A stretch of DNA of 64,000 bases from Amycolatopsis azurea DSM 43854 (lineage in GTDB: Bacteria; Actinomycetota; Actinomycetes; Mycobacteriales; Pseudonocardiaceae), in the NCBI RefSeq assembly GCF_001995215.1, contig NZ_MUXN01000024.1, forward strand, positions 404,047 to 468,046, given 5' to 3'. Below, piece by piece: positions 17,022 to 25,291 of the stretch. Positions within the stretch are counted from its first letter, which is position 1; each line of letters opens with the position of its first letter. The notes under the pieces were generated by a model that searched no databases, was not told where the DNA came from, and saw only the letters and a list, made by a program, of their open reading frames with translations. Position numbers and translations under genes: made by a program.

Positions 17022-18851
17022 TTACTCCCGGTCGTCGGCCGACTTGCCGCGCCGCCCGAGCAGCACGCCGCCGCCGACGAGCACCACGAGCACGACCGCG
17101 CCGATGCCGATCCACAATCCGGTGTTGCTTCCGCCGTCCTCCGAGCCCGACGCGGCCGCGTCGGCCGGGGTGGCGCCGTAGACGCCCCAGTAGCCGGACT
17201 GCTCGAGGATCGCGCCGTCGGGCTGCGGCTGCTTGGTGAACGAGGAGAACTTGTCCGAGCGGTAGGCCTCGAGCACGTTGTCGTAGTCCAGGACGACGTC
17301 GACGTACTCCCCGGCCAGGATGGCCTGGGCCTGCTTGACGATCTCGGCACGCTTGGCCGGGTCGAACTCGGTCAGCTGCTTCTTGTAGAGGTCTTCGTAG
17401 CGCGGGTCGCAGAAGAAGGTCGCCGAGCTCCCGCCGTTGCCCTGGGCGTTCGGGCGGCCGGCGCAGGTGTTCAGGCTGAGGGCGTAGTCCGGGTCCGGTG
17501 AGGTGCCGTAGCCGGAGATGGCGAGGTCGTAGTTGCCCGCGGTGGTGCGGTCGTCCAGTTCGTCGTCGGAGACGAGTTCCTGCTTGACGCCGATGCCGGC
17601 GTCCTTGAGCCAGCCGCTGACGAACTGCGCGGTGCGCTGGTCGAACGGCCGGTTCGCGTGACCGGCGAGACGGAACTCCAGCTTCGCGCCGCCAGGGGCG
17701 ACGCGGATGCCGTCCGCACCCTTGGCATAGCCCGCCTGGTCGAGGGTGGTGTTCGCGGCCGCGATGTCGAACTTGGTCTTCTCGGCGTCCGACGGGGTCC
17801 AGGTGTAGGACTTGTAGATCGCCGGCACGACGCCGGTCCCGGCCTGGCCGTAGCCGTTCATCACCTTCTCGACGATGGTCTTGGTGTCGATGGCCTGCGC
17901 GATCGCCTTGCGGACGCGGACGTCCTTCAGGATCGGGTTTCCGTCACCGATCGGCTGGTCGACCACGTTCTTGACGCCGAAGTTGATGATGAGCTCGTTG
18001 TACCGGCGGCCGGGAGCCTTGTTCGTGGTGATGTTCTTCTCGCCCTTGAGCGCATCGAACTGCGTCGGCGTGAGCCGGTTGATGACGTCGACCTCGCCCT
18101 GCTTCAGCGCGTTCACCGCGGCCTCGGCGTCCTTGAACTGCAGCAGCTGCAGTTCGTCGACCTTGGGCGCGCCACGCCAGTAGTCCTTGTTCGCCTTGAA
18201 CTTCACGAACTCGTTCTTCTTGTACTCGGTCAGCAGGTACGGCCCGCTGCCGACACCGACGACGGCCAGCTCGTCGGTCGACGGGGCATTGAGGTCCTTG
18301 ATCGGCTCCCAGATGTGCTTGGGCACGATCGGGACGTCGAGCGAGGTCATGCTCGACTGCGGGGTCTTGGTCTTGATGACGAGCGTCTTGTCGTCCGGCG
18401 CCGACACCGAGGCGAAGTTGCCGACGTAGCTGCCGTTCGCGGTGCGGGCGTTCTCGTCGTCGAGCATCCGCTGGAAGGTGTACGCGGGGTCTTGCGCGGT
18501 CACCGGCTTGCCATCGGACCACTTCATCCCCTGGCGGATGGTGAAGGTCCAGGTGAGCTTGTCGTCGGACGTCTTCCACGACTCCGCGACGCCACCCGTC
18601 GGCTGGGTGTCTTCGGCCGAGGGCAGGGTCAGGAACTCGTAGTTGAACCGGCCGACCTGCGTCGCCGCCGACAGCTGGGCGGTGAACGGGTTCAGGTGGT
18701 CGATCCCGGTCGTGAGCGCCACCCGGAGGACCTTGCCCTGTTGCTGCGCCGCCGCGGCGGGCACGAAAGGCACCGTCGCGACCGCCGAAGCGGCGAGGAC
18801 CGCGACCACGCGAAGACCGCGCCGTCGCTTCGGAAAACGCTCTGTGCGCAC
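17022..18851 (-). CDS. Extracellular solute-binding protein family 5, C-terminally membrane-anchored
   Basis: A 609-aa SBP_bac_5 protein that captures the substrate of this importer. Residues 1-36 are a Sec signal peptide (RRRGLRVVAVLAASAVATV, cleavage near AAAA-QQQ) without a lipobox cysteine. The binding domain spans about 40-560, with GGVAESWKTSDDKLTWTFTI and VRKAIAQAID. A hydrophobic helix at the C-terminus (LWIGIGAVVLVVLVGGGVLL) ends in RRGKSADDRE, so the protein is tethered by a C-terminal helix instead of lipid. GTG 18851 has GGGGTGG upstream and is followed at once by the signal peptide. Confidence 0.88.
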   Translation of the reverse strand: MRTERFPKRRRGLRVVAVLAASAVATVPFVPAAAAQQQGKVLRVALTTGIDHLNPFTAQLSAATQVGRFNYEFLTLPSAEDTQPTGGVAESWKTSDDKLTWTFTIRQGMKWSDGKPVTAQDPAYTFQRMLDDENARTANGSYVGNFASVSAPDDKTLVIKTKTPQSSMTSLDVPIVPKHIWEPIKDLNAPSTDELAVVGVGSGPYLLTEYKKNEFVKFKANKDYWRGAPKVDELQLLQFKDAEAAVNALKQGEVDVINRLTPTQFDALKGEKNITTNKAPGRRYNELIINFGVKNVVDQPIGDGNPILKDVRVRKAIAQAIDTKTIVEKVMNGYGQAGTGVVPAIYKSYTWTPSDAEKTKFDIAAANTTLDQAGYAKGADGIRVAPGGAKLEFRLAGHANRPFDQRTAQFVSGWLKDAGIGVKQELVSDDELDDRTTAGNYDLAISGYGTSPDPDYALSLNTCAGRPNAQGNGGSSATFFCDPRYEDLYKKQLTEFDPAKRAEIVKQAQAILAGEYVDVVLDYDNVLEAYRSDKFSSFTKQPQPDGAILEQSGYWGVYGATPADAAASGSEDGGSNTGLWIGIGAVVLVVLVGGGVLLGRRGKSADDRE

Positions 18852-19139
18852 GAAGACCACCCCATCGAAACTCGCTGTGTCCCAACCCCCGAGGCGGAAA
18901 AGTAACCACATGTCGCGGTAACCGCGCAATGACTCGCCAACACCGATCGTGCACAGCGGATGCCTTCGCGTGGTCGACAGCTACTTTACGCTCAGCCAAG
19001 GTAGCACTGAGTCACCGTTTCGGTGCGTGAAACGGCAGCACGTGCAGTGTCCTGGGTATTCAAGGGAAGCGGGCTTGCAAAAGGCTTGCGCGCGATGATG
19101 CTCAATCGATACGTGCGACGAAGTGCGAGCAAAGCGGCT
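18852..19139. other. Non-coding gap between importer operon and membrane gene
   Basis: This 288-bp stretch should contain the promoter of the minus-strand importer operon near 18860-18960 and the end of the minus-strand membrane gene. I see no strong hairpin and no convincing reading frame in it. Confidence 0.4.
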
Positions 19140-20936
19140 TCAGCCGACGGAGACCTCACGCCGCCGCGCGGTGGCGGCGCCCGCGTAGAGCCACGCGAAC
19201 AGCGCCCACATGCCGGCGAAGATCAGTCCGACGGTGGCGTACGCGACCGTCCACAGCACCGCCGGCGTCTCCGACTTCCGTTCCCGTTGCAGGAACTCGA
19301 TCTCGGACATGAACGGGCGCGAGCCGGACGCCGCGTCGATCGACGGCGCGTTCGCGGCGGGGTCGGCGGGCGCGTAGATCGGGGCGAGCCCCATCATCCG
19401 GTTCGGGACGTGCACGCGGATCCCGGTCTTCCACTGGCCGAACACCGGCAGCGGCTGGACCGTGCGGTACACGCCGTCACCGATCTTCTCCAGCGGCGCG
19501 GTGAAGAAGTCGCCGCCTTGCCAGGCGAACCCGTTCAGCCAGACCGAGTCGTCGGCGAGATCGGGCCGCGAGATCGTGACGGTCGCGTCGACCCACCGGG
19601 GCGTGCCGCCGCCGTGCGGGTTCGAGATCGGCTGCCTGACCGCGGCTTCGGTCAGCCGGACGTCGGCGGTGAAGTCCGGCTCCGGGTCCTGCGGGACGGC
19701 GACCGCCGACATGAGGACGACCGCACCGAGCGCTCCGACGAGTCCGATCGCGTGACGGGGCCCCGCCGCGGGCACCAGGGTCGCCGTCTCCTCGACCCGC
19801 TGGTACTGCCAGACACCGATGAAGGCGCCCGCGAGGGCCGCGCCGGTCCCGAACAGCACGAAAAGCGGCAGATGAGCGGGAGGCCAGGGGTTCGGCATCA
19901 GCCACTGGGTGAACGCCGCCTCGGCCAGCATCCCGGCGGTCCCCACGAGCAGGCCCGCGACAGCGGCGAAGGTGTAGCCCTGCCGGTTCCGCATCGCCAA
20001 GGCCACGACCTCGACGATCACCGCTTCGGCGACGTACGGGAGTAGCGAAGCCACGTGCAGATCGGCGAACAGCGGAATGACGGTGAAAGACGCACGGGAC
20101 GCGAGGAAGACCGCGACGACGATCAGCGCGCCGCCCGGACCCCAGGACAGGCGCCCGTAGGTCAGGGTCCACGCGCCGATCAGGCCGACGAGCACGACCT
20201 GGGACAGCATCGGGAACTGCGGGACACCGAGGTCGAACTCCATGAGGAACGCCGAAGCGCCCATCATCCAGGCACCGGCGAGCACCGGGCCGAGCAGGCG
20301 CACGATCGGCCCGGTCGCGCCCACCTGGCGGGCCTCGCCGAGCAGTAGCTGCAGACCCAGCACGACACAGACGCCGCCACCGATCATCAGGACGTGGGTC
20401 GGCCCCCATTCGGTGACGTCCTGGCCGAACAGCCGGTGCCACACGTCGTCGAGCGGGAACCCCGCGATGCCGACCAGGCCGGTCGCCATCATCTGGATGG
20501 AGCCCATCGGCGCCTTCCAGTGCGGGCCGATCTTGAGCGTGCGTTTCGGCAGGTTCTTCGTCGCGAGGGTCGCGCTGAGCACGCCACTGGCGAAGATGCC
20601 CATCAGTCCGAAGTAGATCGGGTAGTGCGACGGGTTCGCGAGCGGGCCTTCGTCGCGGCCGAGCTCCATGTGGATCGGCACGTCCCAGTAGACGCCGATC
20701 AGCGCCGACATCCCGGACAGGAACGCGACGAACATCGGCAGCGCCGCCCAGCGCGGCAAGCCGCTGAAGTCACCCATCCAGTCGGCGACGCGACCGACGA
20801 CGGTCCGCTTCCCCGCACGCTCGCGCAGGACGAAGGCGGCCAGGGGCAGGAAGACCGCGGTGAACATCAGGCCCGCGATGACGATCTGCCCGAATTGCGC
20901 ACCGCCGGCAGGCGGGCTCTCCTGAGCCAAGAACAC
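19140..20936 (-). CDS. Large polytopic membrane protein with C-terminal extracytoplasmic beta domain
   Basis: A 598-aa protein I do not recognise by name. Roughly the first 420 residues hold about a dozen hydrophobic segments with several histidines at their edges (DVPIHMELG, ANPSHYPIYFG, VWHRLFG, GPTHVLMIGG). Residues about 430-545 form a soluble domain rich in beta strands (WVDATVTISRPDLADDSVWLNGFAW, GDGVYRTVQPLPVFGQWKTGIRV) resembling the FixH/YtkA type. A final helix precedes the C-terminus. It is divergent from a cupredoxin-like lipoprotein gene across a shared operator, so a metal-related or respiratory role is likely but inferred. Start GTG 20936, with AGGAAGG nine bases upstream. Confidence 0.75.
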   Translation of the reverse strand: MFLAQESPPAGGAQFGQIVIAGLMFTAVFLPLAAFVLRERAGKRTVVGRVADWMGDFSGLPRWAALPMFVAFLSGMSALIGVYWDVPIHMELGRDEGPLANPSHYPIYFGLMGIFASGVLSATLATKNLPKRTLKIGPHWKAPMGSIQMMATGLVGIAGFPLDDVWHRLFGQDVTEWGPTHVLMIGGGVCVVLGLQLLLGEARQVGATGPIVRLLGPVLAGAWMMGASAFLMEFDLGVPQFPMLSQVVLVGLIGAWTLTYGRLSWGPGGALIVVAVFLASRASFTVIPLFADLHVASLLPYVAEAVIVEVVALAMRNRQGYTFAAVAGLLVGTAGMLAEAAFTQWLMPNPWPPAHLPLFVLFGTGAALAGAFIGVWQYQRVEETATLVPAAGPRHAIGLVGALGAVVLMSAVAVPQDPEPDFTADVRLTEAAVRQPISNPHGGGTPRWVDATVTISRPDLADDSVWLNGFAWQGGDFFTAPLEKIGDGVYRTVQPLPVFGQWKTGIRVHVPNRMMGLAPIYAPADPAANAPSIDAASGSRPFMSEIEFLQRERKSETPAVLWTVAYATVGLIFAGMWALFAWLYAGAATARRREVSVG

Positions 20937-20962
20937 CGTTGTTCGCCTTCCTGCTAACCTGA

Positions 20963-20984
20963 GTAACTGTTACCTTGGGGTAAC
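20963..20984. promoter_or_regulatory. Operator-like overlapping palindromes between divergent genes
   Basis: Two palindromes share a half-site: GTAAC-T-GTTAC (20963-20973) and GTTACC-TTGG-GGTAAC (20969-20984). The block lies between the divergent starts at 20936 and 21043, in a 106-bp gap. The arrangement suits a dimeric regulator controlling both sides. No regulator gene is adjacent, so the protein is not known. Confidence 0.6.
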
Positions 20985-21042
20985 ACGATAGGGGCATGGT
21001 CTCGGACAGGCAAGCCGGGGCGTACGACTTGAAGGGACCTCG

Positions 21043-21408
21043 ATGCAGAGGATCGGCGGAATCTGCGGGATCACCGTGGCCGCACTGCTGGCCGTGACCG
21101 GCTGTTCGGGATCGACCGGCACCGAATCGGCGCCGGGTACCGGCACCAGGACCGTGAAGTTCTCGATCACCGAGGGCAAGCGCACGGCGGGGCCGGAAGA
21201 GGTCGCGCTGCGCACCGGGGAGAACGTCGCACTGGAGGTCACCTCCGACCAGGCGGACGAGCTGCACGTCCATGGCTACGACAAGGCCGCCCAGCTGGCG
21301 CCCGGAGTTCCGGGAACGGTTTCCTTCACCGCGAACATCGACGGGATCTTCGAGGTGGAACTGCACAAGAGCGGCGCGGCGGTGACCAAGCTCCGGGTCG
21401 GCGGATGA
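21043..21408 (+). CDS. Cupredoxin-like lipoprotein
   Basis: A 121-aa exported lipoprotein. The signal peptide GICGITVAALLAVTGC ends in a lipobox with Cys at residue 20. The mature part (about 35-121) is a beta-sandwich of cupredoxin type: VKFSITEGKRTAG, LRTGENVALEVTSDQADELHVHGYDKAAQL, then VSFTANIDGIFEVELHKSG. HVHGYD and ELHKS are possible metal ligands, but a clear type-1 Cys-His-Met set is missing. ATG 21043 has AAGGGA upstream. The stop overlaps the next gene by ATGA. Confidence 0.78.
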   Translation: MQRIGGICGITVAALLAVTGCSGSTGTESAPGTGTRTVKFSITEGKRTAGPEEVALRTGENVALEVTSDQADELHVHGYDKAAQLAPGVPGTVSFTANIDGIFEVELHKSGAAVTKLRVGG

Positions 21409-22628
21409 TCCTGGCGCACGGCCTCGGCGGCCGGTCCGATCTGCCGGTCCCGTTGTGGCTCGCGCTCTACGCGGGAGCGGCGGCCGTCGTGATCTCGTTC
21501 TTCGCGCTCACCGTGCTCTGGAAGGAGCCCAAGCTCCGCGGCGCCGACGCCGGCCGCGTGCTCCCCCGCCCCCTGGAACGGTTCGTCGACAGCGCGTTCA
21601 CCCGGGTCGCGTCGCGCGTGGTCGGCATGGTGCTGTTCACGGGTTTCCTGGCGATGGCCTGGGCCGGTCCCGCGAGTTCGGCCGACAACCCGGCTCCGGC
21701 GTGGTTCTACGTCTGGTTCTGGGTCGGCCTGGTACCGCTTTCGCTACTGCTCGGCCCGGTCTGGCGACGGCTCAATCCACTGAGGACGATCGCGTCGCTG
21801 CTCCCCGCCCGGCATCGCGTACTCCCGGACCGGCTGGGCTACCTGCCCGCGATCGTCGGCCTCCTGGCGTTTCTTTGGCTGGAACTGGTTTTCCCGCACT
21901 CGGACTCGCCGAGAGCGATCGCCCTTTTCTGCACCGTGTATGCCGTTATACACATTGCGCTCGGCGTGGTCTTCGGTCCGCGCTGGTTCGACCGCGGTGA
22001 CGCTTTCGAGGTCTACGCCCGCCTGGTCGCGGCCCTCTCCCCCTTCGGCAGGCGCGGCGACGGGCGTCTCGTGGTCCGGAATCCGCTGGACGGGCTGCTC
22101 ACCATCTCCCCCGCGCCGTGGCTGACCGCGCTGGTCTTGGTGGTGCTCGGCTCGACGGCGTTCGACGGCCTGACCCGGCTCCCCTTCTGGACGTCGCTGG
22201 ACGCCGGCGTTCTCGGCGGAACCGCCGGGCTCGCCGTCTGCATCGCGCTCACCTACGGCGCTTACGCGGGCGCCATCAGCCTGACCAGGCCTTACCTGCG
22301 GCGGGGGTTCGACCCGTATCCCGCGTTCGCGCCGTCGCTGATCCCGATCATGGTCGGCTACACCGTCGCGCACTACTTCTCGTTCGCCGTGTTCTCCGGA
22401 CAGCAGGGCTTCGACCGCGCGATCGACTACACGGTGGTCTCGACCGGCATGATCGCGCTGGTGCAGATCGCCGGGATCGTCGCCGGGCACGTCTTGGCCG
22501 TAACCTCGGCACATGATCGATCCGTCGGCGTGCTGCGCGCGAACTACGTCAAGGTGGGTCAGTACCCCATGCTGGCGCTGATGATCGGCTACACCGCGCT
22601 CGGGATCGCGCTGGTCTCCGGCTCATGA
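21405..22628 (+). CDS. Polytopic membrane protein (fenitrothion-hydrolase-annotated family)
   Basis: A 407-aa protein with about ten membrane segments and short loops. Actinobacterial relatives are often labelled fenitrothion hydrolase, a name that is not safe here because no hydrolase motif is visible. Histidines occur in LAHGLGG, VIHIALG, VAHYFSF and AGHVLAV. ATG 21405 overlaps the lipoprotein gene by 4 bp and its stop overlaps a 48-codon gene by 4 bp, so the three are tightly coupled. I infer a membrane complex with the cupredoxin-like lipoprotein. Confidence 0.7.
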   Translation: MILAHGLGGRSDLPVPLWLALYAGAAAVVISFFALTVLWKEPKLRGADAGRVLPRPLERFVDSAFTRVASRVVGMVLFTGFLAMAWAGPASSADNPAPAWFYVWFWVGLVPLSLLLGPVWRRLNPLRTIASLLPARHRVLPDRLGYLPAIVGLLAFLWLELVFPHSDSPRAIALFCTVYAVIHIALGVVFGPRWFDRGDAFEVYARLVAALSPFGRRGDGRLVVRNPLDGLLTISPAPWLTALVLVVLGSTAFDGLTRLPFWTSLDAGVLGGTAGLAVCIALTYGAYAGAISLTRPYLRRGFDPYPAFAPSLIPIMVGYTVAHYFSFAVFSGQQGFDRAIDYTVVSTGMIALVQIAGIVAGHVLAVTSAHDRSVGVLRANYVKVGQYPMLALMIGYTALGIALVSGS

Positions 22629-22771
22629 CCATCGCGGCGCGGGTGATGATGATGCACCAGGGCGGCTGGGACGAGATCCTCATCTTCGTCGGCCCCGTGG
22701 TGATCATCGGGCTGCTCATCTACGTCGCGCGCAAGCAGGTCCCGACGACGCCCGGAGAGGACGACGACTAG
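22625..22771 (+). CDS. 48-aa single-helix membrane protein
   Basis: A short gene starting ATGA-overlapped with the preceding membrane gene. The product begins MTIAARVMMMHQGGWDEI, has one helix (ILIFVGPVVIIGLLIYVARK) and an acidic tail (GEDDD). Methionine and histidine in MMMHQGG could bind metal. The 4-bp overlap, the helix and the charge pattern argue for a real gene, a likely small subunit of the cupredoxin-linked module. Confidence 0.62.
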   Translation: MTIAARVMMMHQGGWDEILIFVGPVVIIGLLIYVARKQVPTTPGEDDD

Positions 22772-22775
22772 CTCG

Positions 22776-23237
22776 TCATTCTACCGGGACGTAGTCGCCG
22801 CCGGTTCGAGCCGCGGCGAGATCCGGGTATGAAGACGCGCTGGTCATGAAGCGGCCTTGGACGACGCGAACATAGGAACTGTCCAGGGGAAAGACGAGCA
22901 CGAACTTCGACCCGTCGTTGCCGCGGAGCATGGCTCCCTTCCTCAGATTGTCGAGGAATTCGATGATGTCGCGTTCGATCTCCTCCGCGAACTCGCGCTG
23001 CTCGTCCTGCGACAGGTCGTACAGATCGGTGTCGATGTCATAGGTGGCACGCTTGCCGGTCACGGGATCCAGCGCCTCGAACGCCAATCCGAGCCAGCGG
23101 CGCGGTTCGACGTCCACCGTGGCCCGCCAGATCGAGCCACAGAGCTGCCACCGCGACTCAGCGATCTCCACGGCTTCAAGCTCACGAAGGAAGGCCAGGA
23201 GCCGATGGCCTGCCTCAGCCGTCACGTCCGTGCCCAC
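22776..23237 (-). CDS. Hypothetical cytoplasmic protein
   Basis: A 153-aa soluble protein that I do not recognise. It contains RWLGLAFEALDPVTGKRATYDIDTDLYDL and an acidic helix EQREFAEEIERDIIEFLDNL. GTG 23237 gives a 23-bp overlap with the TetR gene upstream; GTG 23225 is an alternative. The overlap suggests co-transcription with the regulator. It is convergent with the plus-strand membrane module, four bases from its end. Confidence 0.65.
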   Translation of the reverse strand: MGTDVTAEAGHRLLAFLRELEAVEIAESRWQLCGSIWRATVDVEPRRWLGLAFEALDPVTGKRATYDIDTDLYDLSQDEQREFAEEIERDIIEFLDNLRKGAMLRGNDGSKFVLVFPLDSSYVRVVQGRFMTSASSYPDLAAARTGGDYVPVE

Positions 23238-23781
23238 CGCCGAGGATCAGGCTCCCGGCCAGTTCGGTGACCTCGTCCCGGCTGCGGCCGCCGTGGTCGG
23301 CGGCCATGAAGTGCTTCCCGACCAGGAGCGAGAACGCGAGCAGGCAGCGCGCTTCGACCTCGTCGTCGTCGGTGAAGATCTCGCGCATGAGTGAACGCAG
23401 GTAGTCCATCAGCTGGTTGTCGACCCGCCGGAGCCGTTCGGCCACCTCCGGGTCGCGCCGGGACCAGTCCCGGATCGCGAGGTCGACCGACAGGACGCGG
23501 TCGCCGGTGAGAATGCCCGCCCGCCGGATCTTCGCCCTCGCGTCGCCACCCCCGTGCTCGACGCTCGCGATCAGCTCGCCGGTGCTCAGTCGTTCCCAGG
23601 TGGCGAGCATCTCTTCTAGCAGTGCGCCCCGGTCGGAGAAATGGCCGTAGAAACTGCCTTTCGTGACACCCAGCGCTTTCGCGAGCGCCTCGACCCGGAC
23701 CGCGCCGGGGCCTCCGGCGGCGAGGGCGAGCAGTCCCGCGTCGATCCACGCGCTCGGCGGGGTGCGGGTTTCGGCTGCCAT
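23215..23781 (-). CDS. TetR-family transcriptional regulator
   Basis: A 188-aa repressor. Residues 10-60 form the DNA-binding domain (ALAAGGPGAVRVEALAKALGVTKGSFYGHFSDRGALLEEML); the rest is an all-helical ligand domain. ATG 23781 faces the monooxygenase-like gene across a 91-bp gap with a near-perfect 16-bp dyad at 23826-23841, so it very likely represses itself and the divergent two-gene operon. Confidence 0.9.
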   Translation of the reverse strand: MAAETRTPPSAWIDAGLLALAAGGPGAVRVEALAKALGVTKGSFYGHFSDRGALLEEMLATWERLSTGELIASVEHGGGDARAKIRRAGILTGDRVLSVDLAIRDWSRRDPEVAERLRRVDNQLMDYLRSLMREIFTDDDEVEARCLLAFSLLVGKHFMAADHGGRSRDEVTELAGSLILGGGHGRDG

Positions 23782-23825
23782 GCGATCACCGTATCTCCCG
23801 TCACTCCGGCACCACGACGACGATA

Positions 23826-23841
23826 TATACGCTACCGTATA
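23826..23841. promoter_or_regulatory. TetR-type operator
   Basis: TATACGCTACCGTATA is a 16-bp dyad with one mismatched pair (C/C flanking the central TA). It lies between the divergent TetR and monooxygenase-like starts and overlaps the likely promoter of the plus-strand pair. Confidence 0.7.
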
Positions 23842-23872
23842 GATGGCGGAGTTCACTGGGAGGAACAACGAC

Positions 23873-24157
23873 ATGACTGTCGGATTCGTGGCCACGCACT
23901 ACCCGCACGCCGATCATCACGACGATTTCGTCGAGCGGGTCCACCGCGTCGCCGGCGTCCTGCGCACCACTCCAGGTTGCCTCGCCGCCGAATGCTGGGT
24001 CACCGCGGACGGGGACGCGGTGGTGTCGATCGTCCGCTGGGAATCAGCCGCGGCACAGGCGGCTTCGATGCAGGCTTTGGGCTCCGCGGACGTGGACGTC
24101 ACCTTCGACGACCGCGAGGTCCGCCCGCGTGAGATCGTCCAGCTGGTGTCGGCATGA
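23873..24157 (+). CDS. ABM-domain (antibiotic biosynthesis monooxygenase-like) protein
   Basis: A 94-aa dimeric alpha+beta barrel protein: VGFVATHYPHADHHDDFVERVHRVAGVLRTTPGCLAAECW is the typical first half of an ABM domain, followed by VVSIVRWES. Such proteins act as small monooxygenases, haem-handling enzymes or lyases. ATG 23873 has GGGAGG nine bases upstream. An in-frame ATG at 23843 lies almost on the operator and is less likely. The stop overlaps the next gene by ATGA. Confidence 0.8.
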   Translation: MTVGFVATHYPHADHHDDFVERVHRVAGVLRTTPGCLAAECWVTADGDAVVSIVRWESAAAQAASMQALGSADVDVTFDDREVRPREIVQLVSA

Positions 24158-24732
24158 AACTCGCGAACACGGCCCACACCTCGCATTCCTGGCGGATCCA
24201 CGAAATCGCCGGGGATTTCGACCTCGAAGACGTCTGGGCGTTGGACACACCCGGCGGACCCGGCGAGTTCGACAAGCTGGTGAAGCAGTTCTCGTCGGGC
24301 GACTTCCCGGACGAGGCACCGCTCCCGGTCCGGGCGTTGTGGGCGCTGCGCTGGAAACTGGGCGGACTGCTCGGGCTGGACAAACGGAGCTCCGGCCTCG
24401 ACACCCGCGTGGGATCACTCCGCGGCAAGCTGCCGGAAGACCTCCGCGAAACCCCCACGGGCCCGGACGAGGACTGGCTGCCCTTCACCCCGCTCTACCG
24501 TCTTGAAGACGAATTCGCCGCCGAAATGGCGAACCGGACCATGCACGGCGTCATGCACATCGCGTGGGTCGACGACGGCCAGGGCGGGTATCGCGGCCAG
24601 ATGGCGGTGCTGGTCAAACCCAACGGCCTGTTCGGCCGGGCGTACATGGGATTCATCAAGCCGTTCCGGTACACGATCATCTATCCGGCGCTCATGCGGA
24701 TGATCGCGCGGGAGTGGCGTAACCGCGGCTGA
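24154..24732 (+). CDS. DUF2867 family protein
   Basis: A 192-aa protein. The pattern of DUF2867 proteins is visible: an N-terminal SHSWRIHEIAGDFDLEDVWAL, the central LRWKLGGLLGL, and the C-terminal VLVKPNGLFGRAYMGFIKPFRYTIIYPALM. The last block may associate with membrane. No biochemical function is established. It is translationally coupled to the ABM protein and shares its TetR control. Confidence 0.8.
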   Translation: MKLANTAHTSHSWRIHEIAGDFDLEDVWALDTPGGPGEFDKLVKQFSSGDFPDEAPLPVRALWALRWKLGGLLGLDKRSSGLDTRVGSLRGKLPEDLRETPTGPDEDWLPFTPLYRLEDEFAAEMANRTMHGVMHIAWVDDGQGGYRGQMAVLVKPNGLFGRAYMGFIKPFRYTIIYPALMRMIAREWRNRG

Positions 24733-24737
24733 CGCGA

Positions 24738-24792
24738 GTCCGTGAAGGCCTCCTTGAGGGACCCAGAGTCCCTCAAGGAGGCCTTCACGGAC
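24738..24792. terminator. Perfect 25-bp-arm palindrome between convergent genes, family A
   Basis: Arms 24738-24762 and 24768-24792 are exact reverse complements around CCAGA. The arm begins GTCCGTGAAGGCCTCCTTGA. It lies six bases after the DUF2867 stop and four bases before the HxlR stop, so it can terminate both genes. It is nearly identical to the elements at 32733 and 48017. Confidence 0.85.
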
Positions 24793-24795
24793 ATC

Positions 24796-25239
24796 TCAGG
24801 AACTGGCGCGTCGGCTGCTCCGCACCAGCGTCATGTCCTTCTCCCGCACCGGTTCGCGGCAGTGCGCGCACACCGTTTCCGGCGCGAGTTCCTCGCCGCA
24901 CGCGTGGCGCCACACCGTCGGAGGCGGCCCCTCCGTGACGTACCGGTCGCCCCACGCCATGAGGTTCAGCAGCACGTGGTTGAGCGCGTGCCCCGCCTCG
25001 GTGAGCACGTATTCGTAGCGCGGCGGATGCTCCTCGTAGAGCCGTTTCTCGAGGATTCCCGTCTCGACGAGTTTGCGCAGCCGCGCGGTCAGGATGTCGC
25101 GGCTCGCCCCGGTGTTGCGGACGATCTGGTCGAACCGCCGCGCCCCGAAGAACACCTCTCGCAGCGCGAGCAGGCTCCAGCGCTCCCCGATCACCTCCAT
25201 CGCGTTGGCGATCGAGCAGTCCCTCGGTCCTTCGGTCAT
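24796..25239 (-). CDS. HxlR-family transcriptional regulator
   Basis: A 147-aa winged-helix regulator: CSIANAMEVIGERWSLLALREVFFGARRFDQI is diagnostic, followed by the wing region YEEHPPRYEYVLTEAG. A C-terminal extension holds a possible zinc ribbon, HACGEELAPETVCAHCREPV. Cys13 near the start of the domain could be a redox or thiol sensor, as in some HxlR proteins. ATG 25239 is divergent from the thiolase gene, with a 23-bp palindrome between them. Confidence 0.88.
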   Translation of the reverse strand: MTEGPRDCSIANAMEVIGERWSLLALREVFFGARRFDQIVRNTGASRDILTARLRKLVETGILEKRLYEEHPPRYEYVLTEAGHALNHVLLNLMAWGDRYVTEGPPPTVWRHACGEELAPETVCAHCREPVREKDMTLVRSSRRASS

Positions 25240-25291
25240 GCTACCAGCGTAAACCCAGTGAGTCTTGATTTCCAACCCACTCGATGCCACA

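Noticed and set aside
13433..18851. Uptake system devoted to the OvoA-type locus product
   Set aside because: The importer is 25 kb away, belongs to a broad peptide/nickel family, and nothing in sequence links the two.
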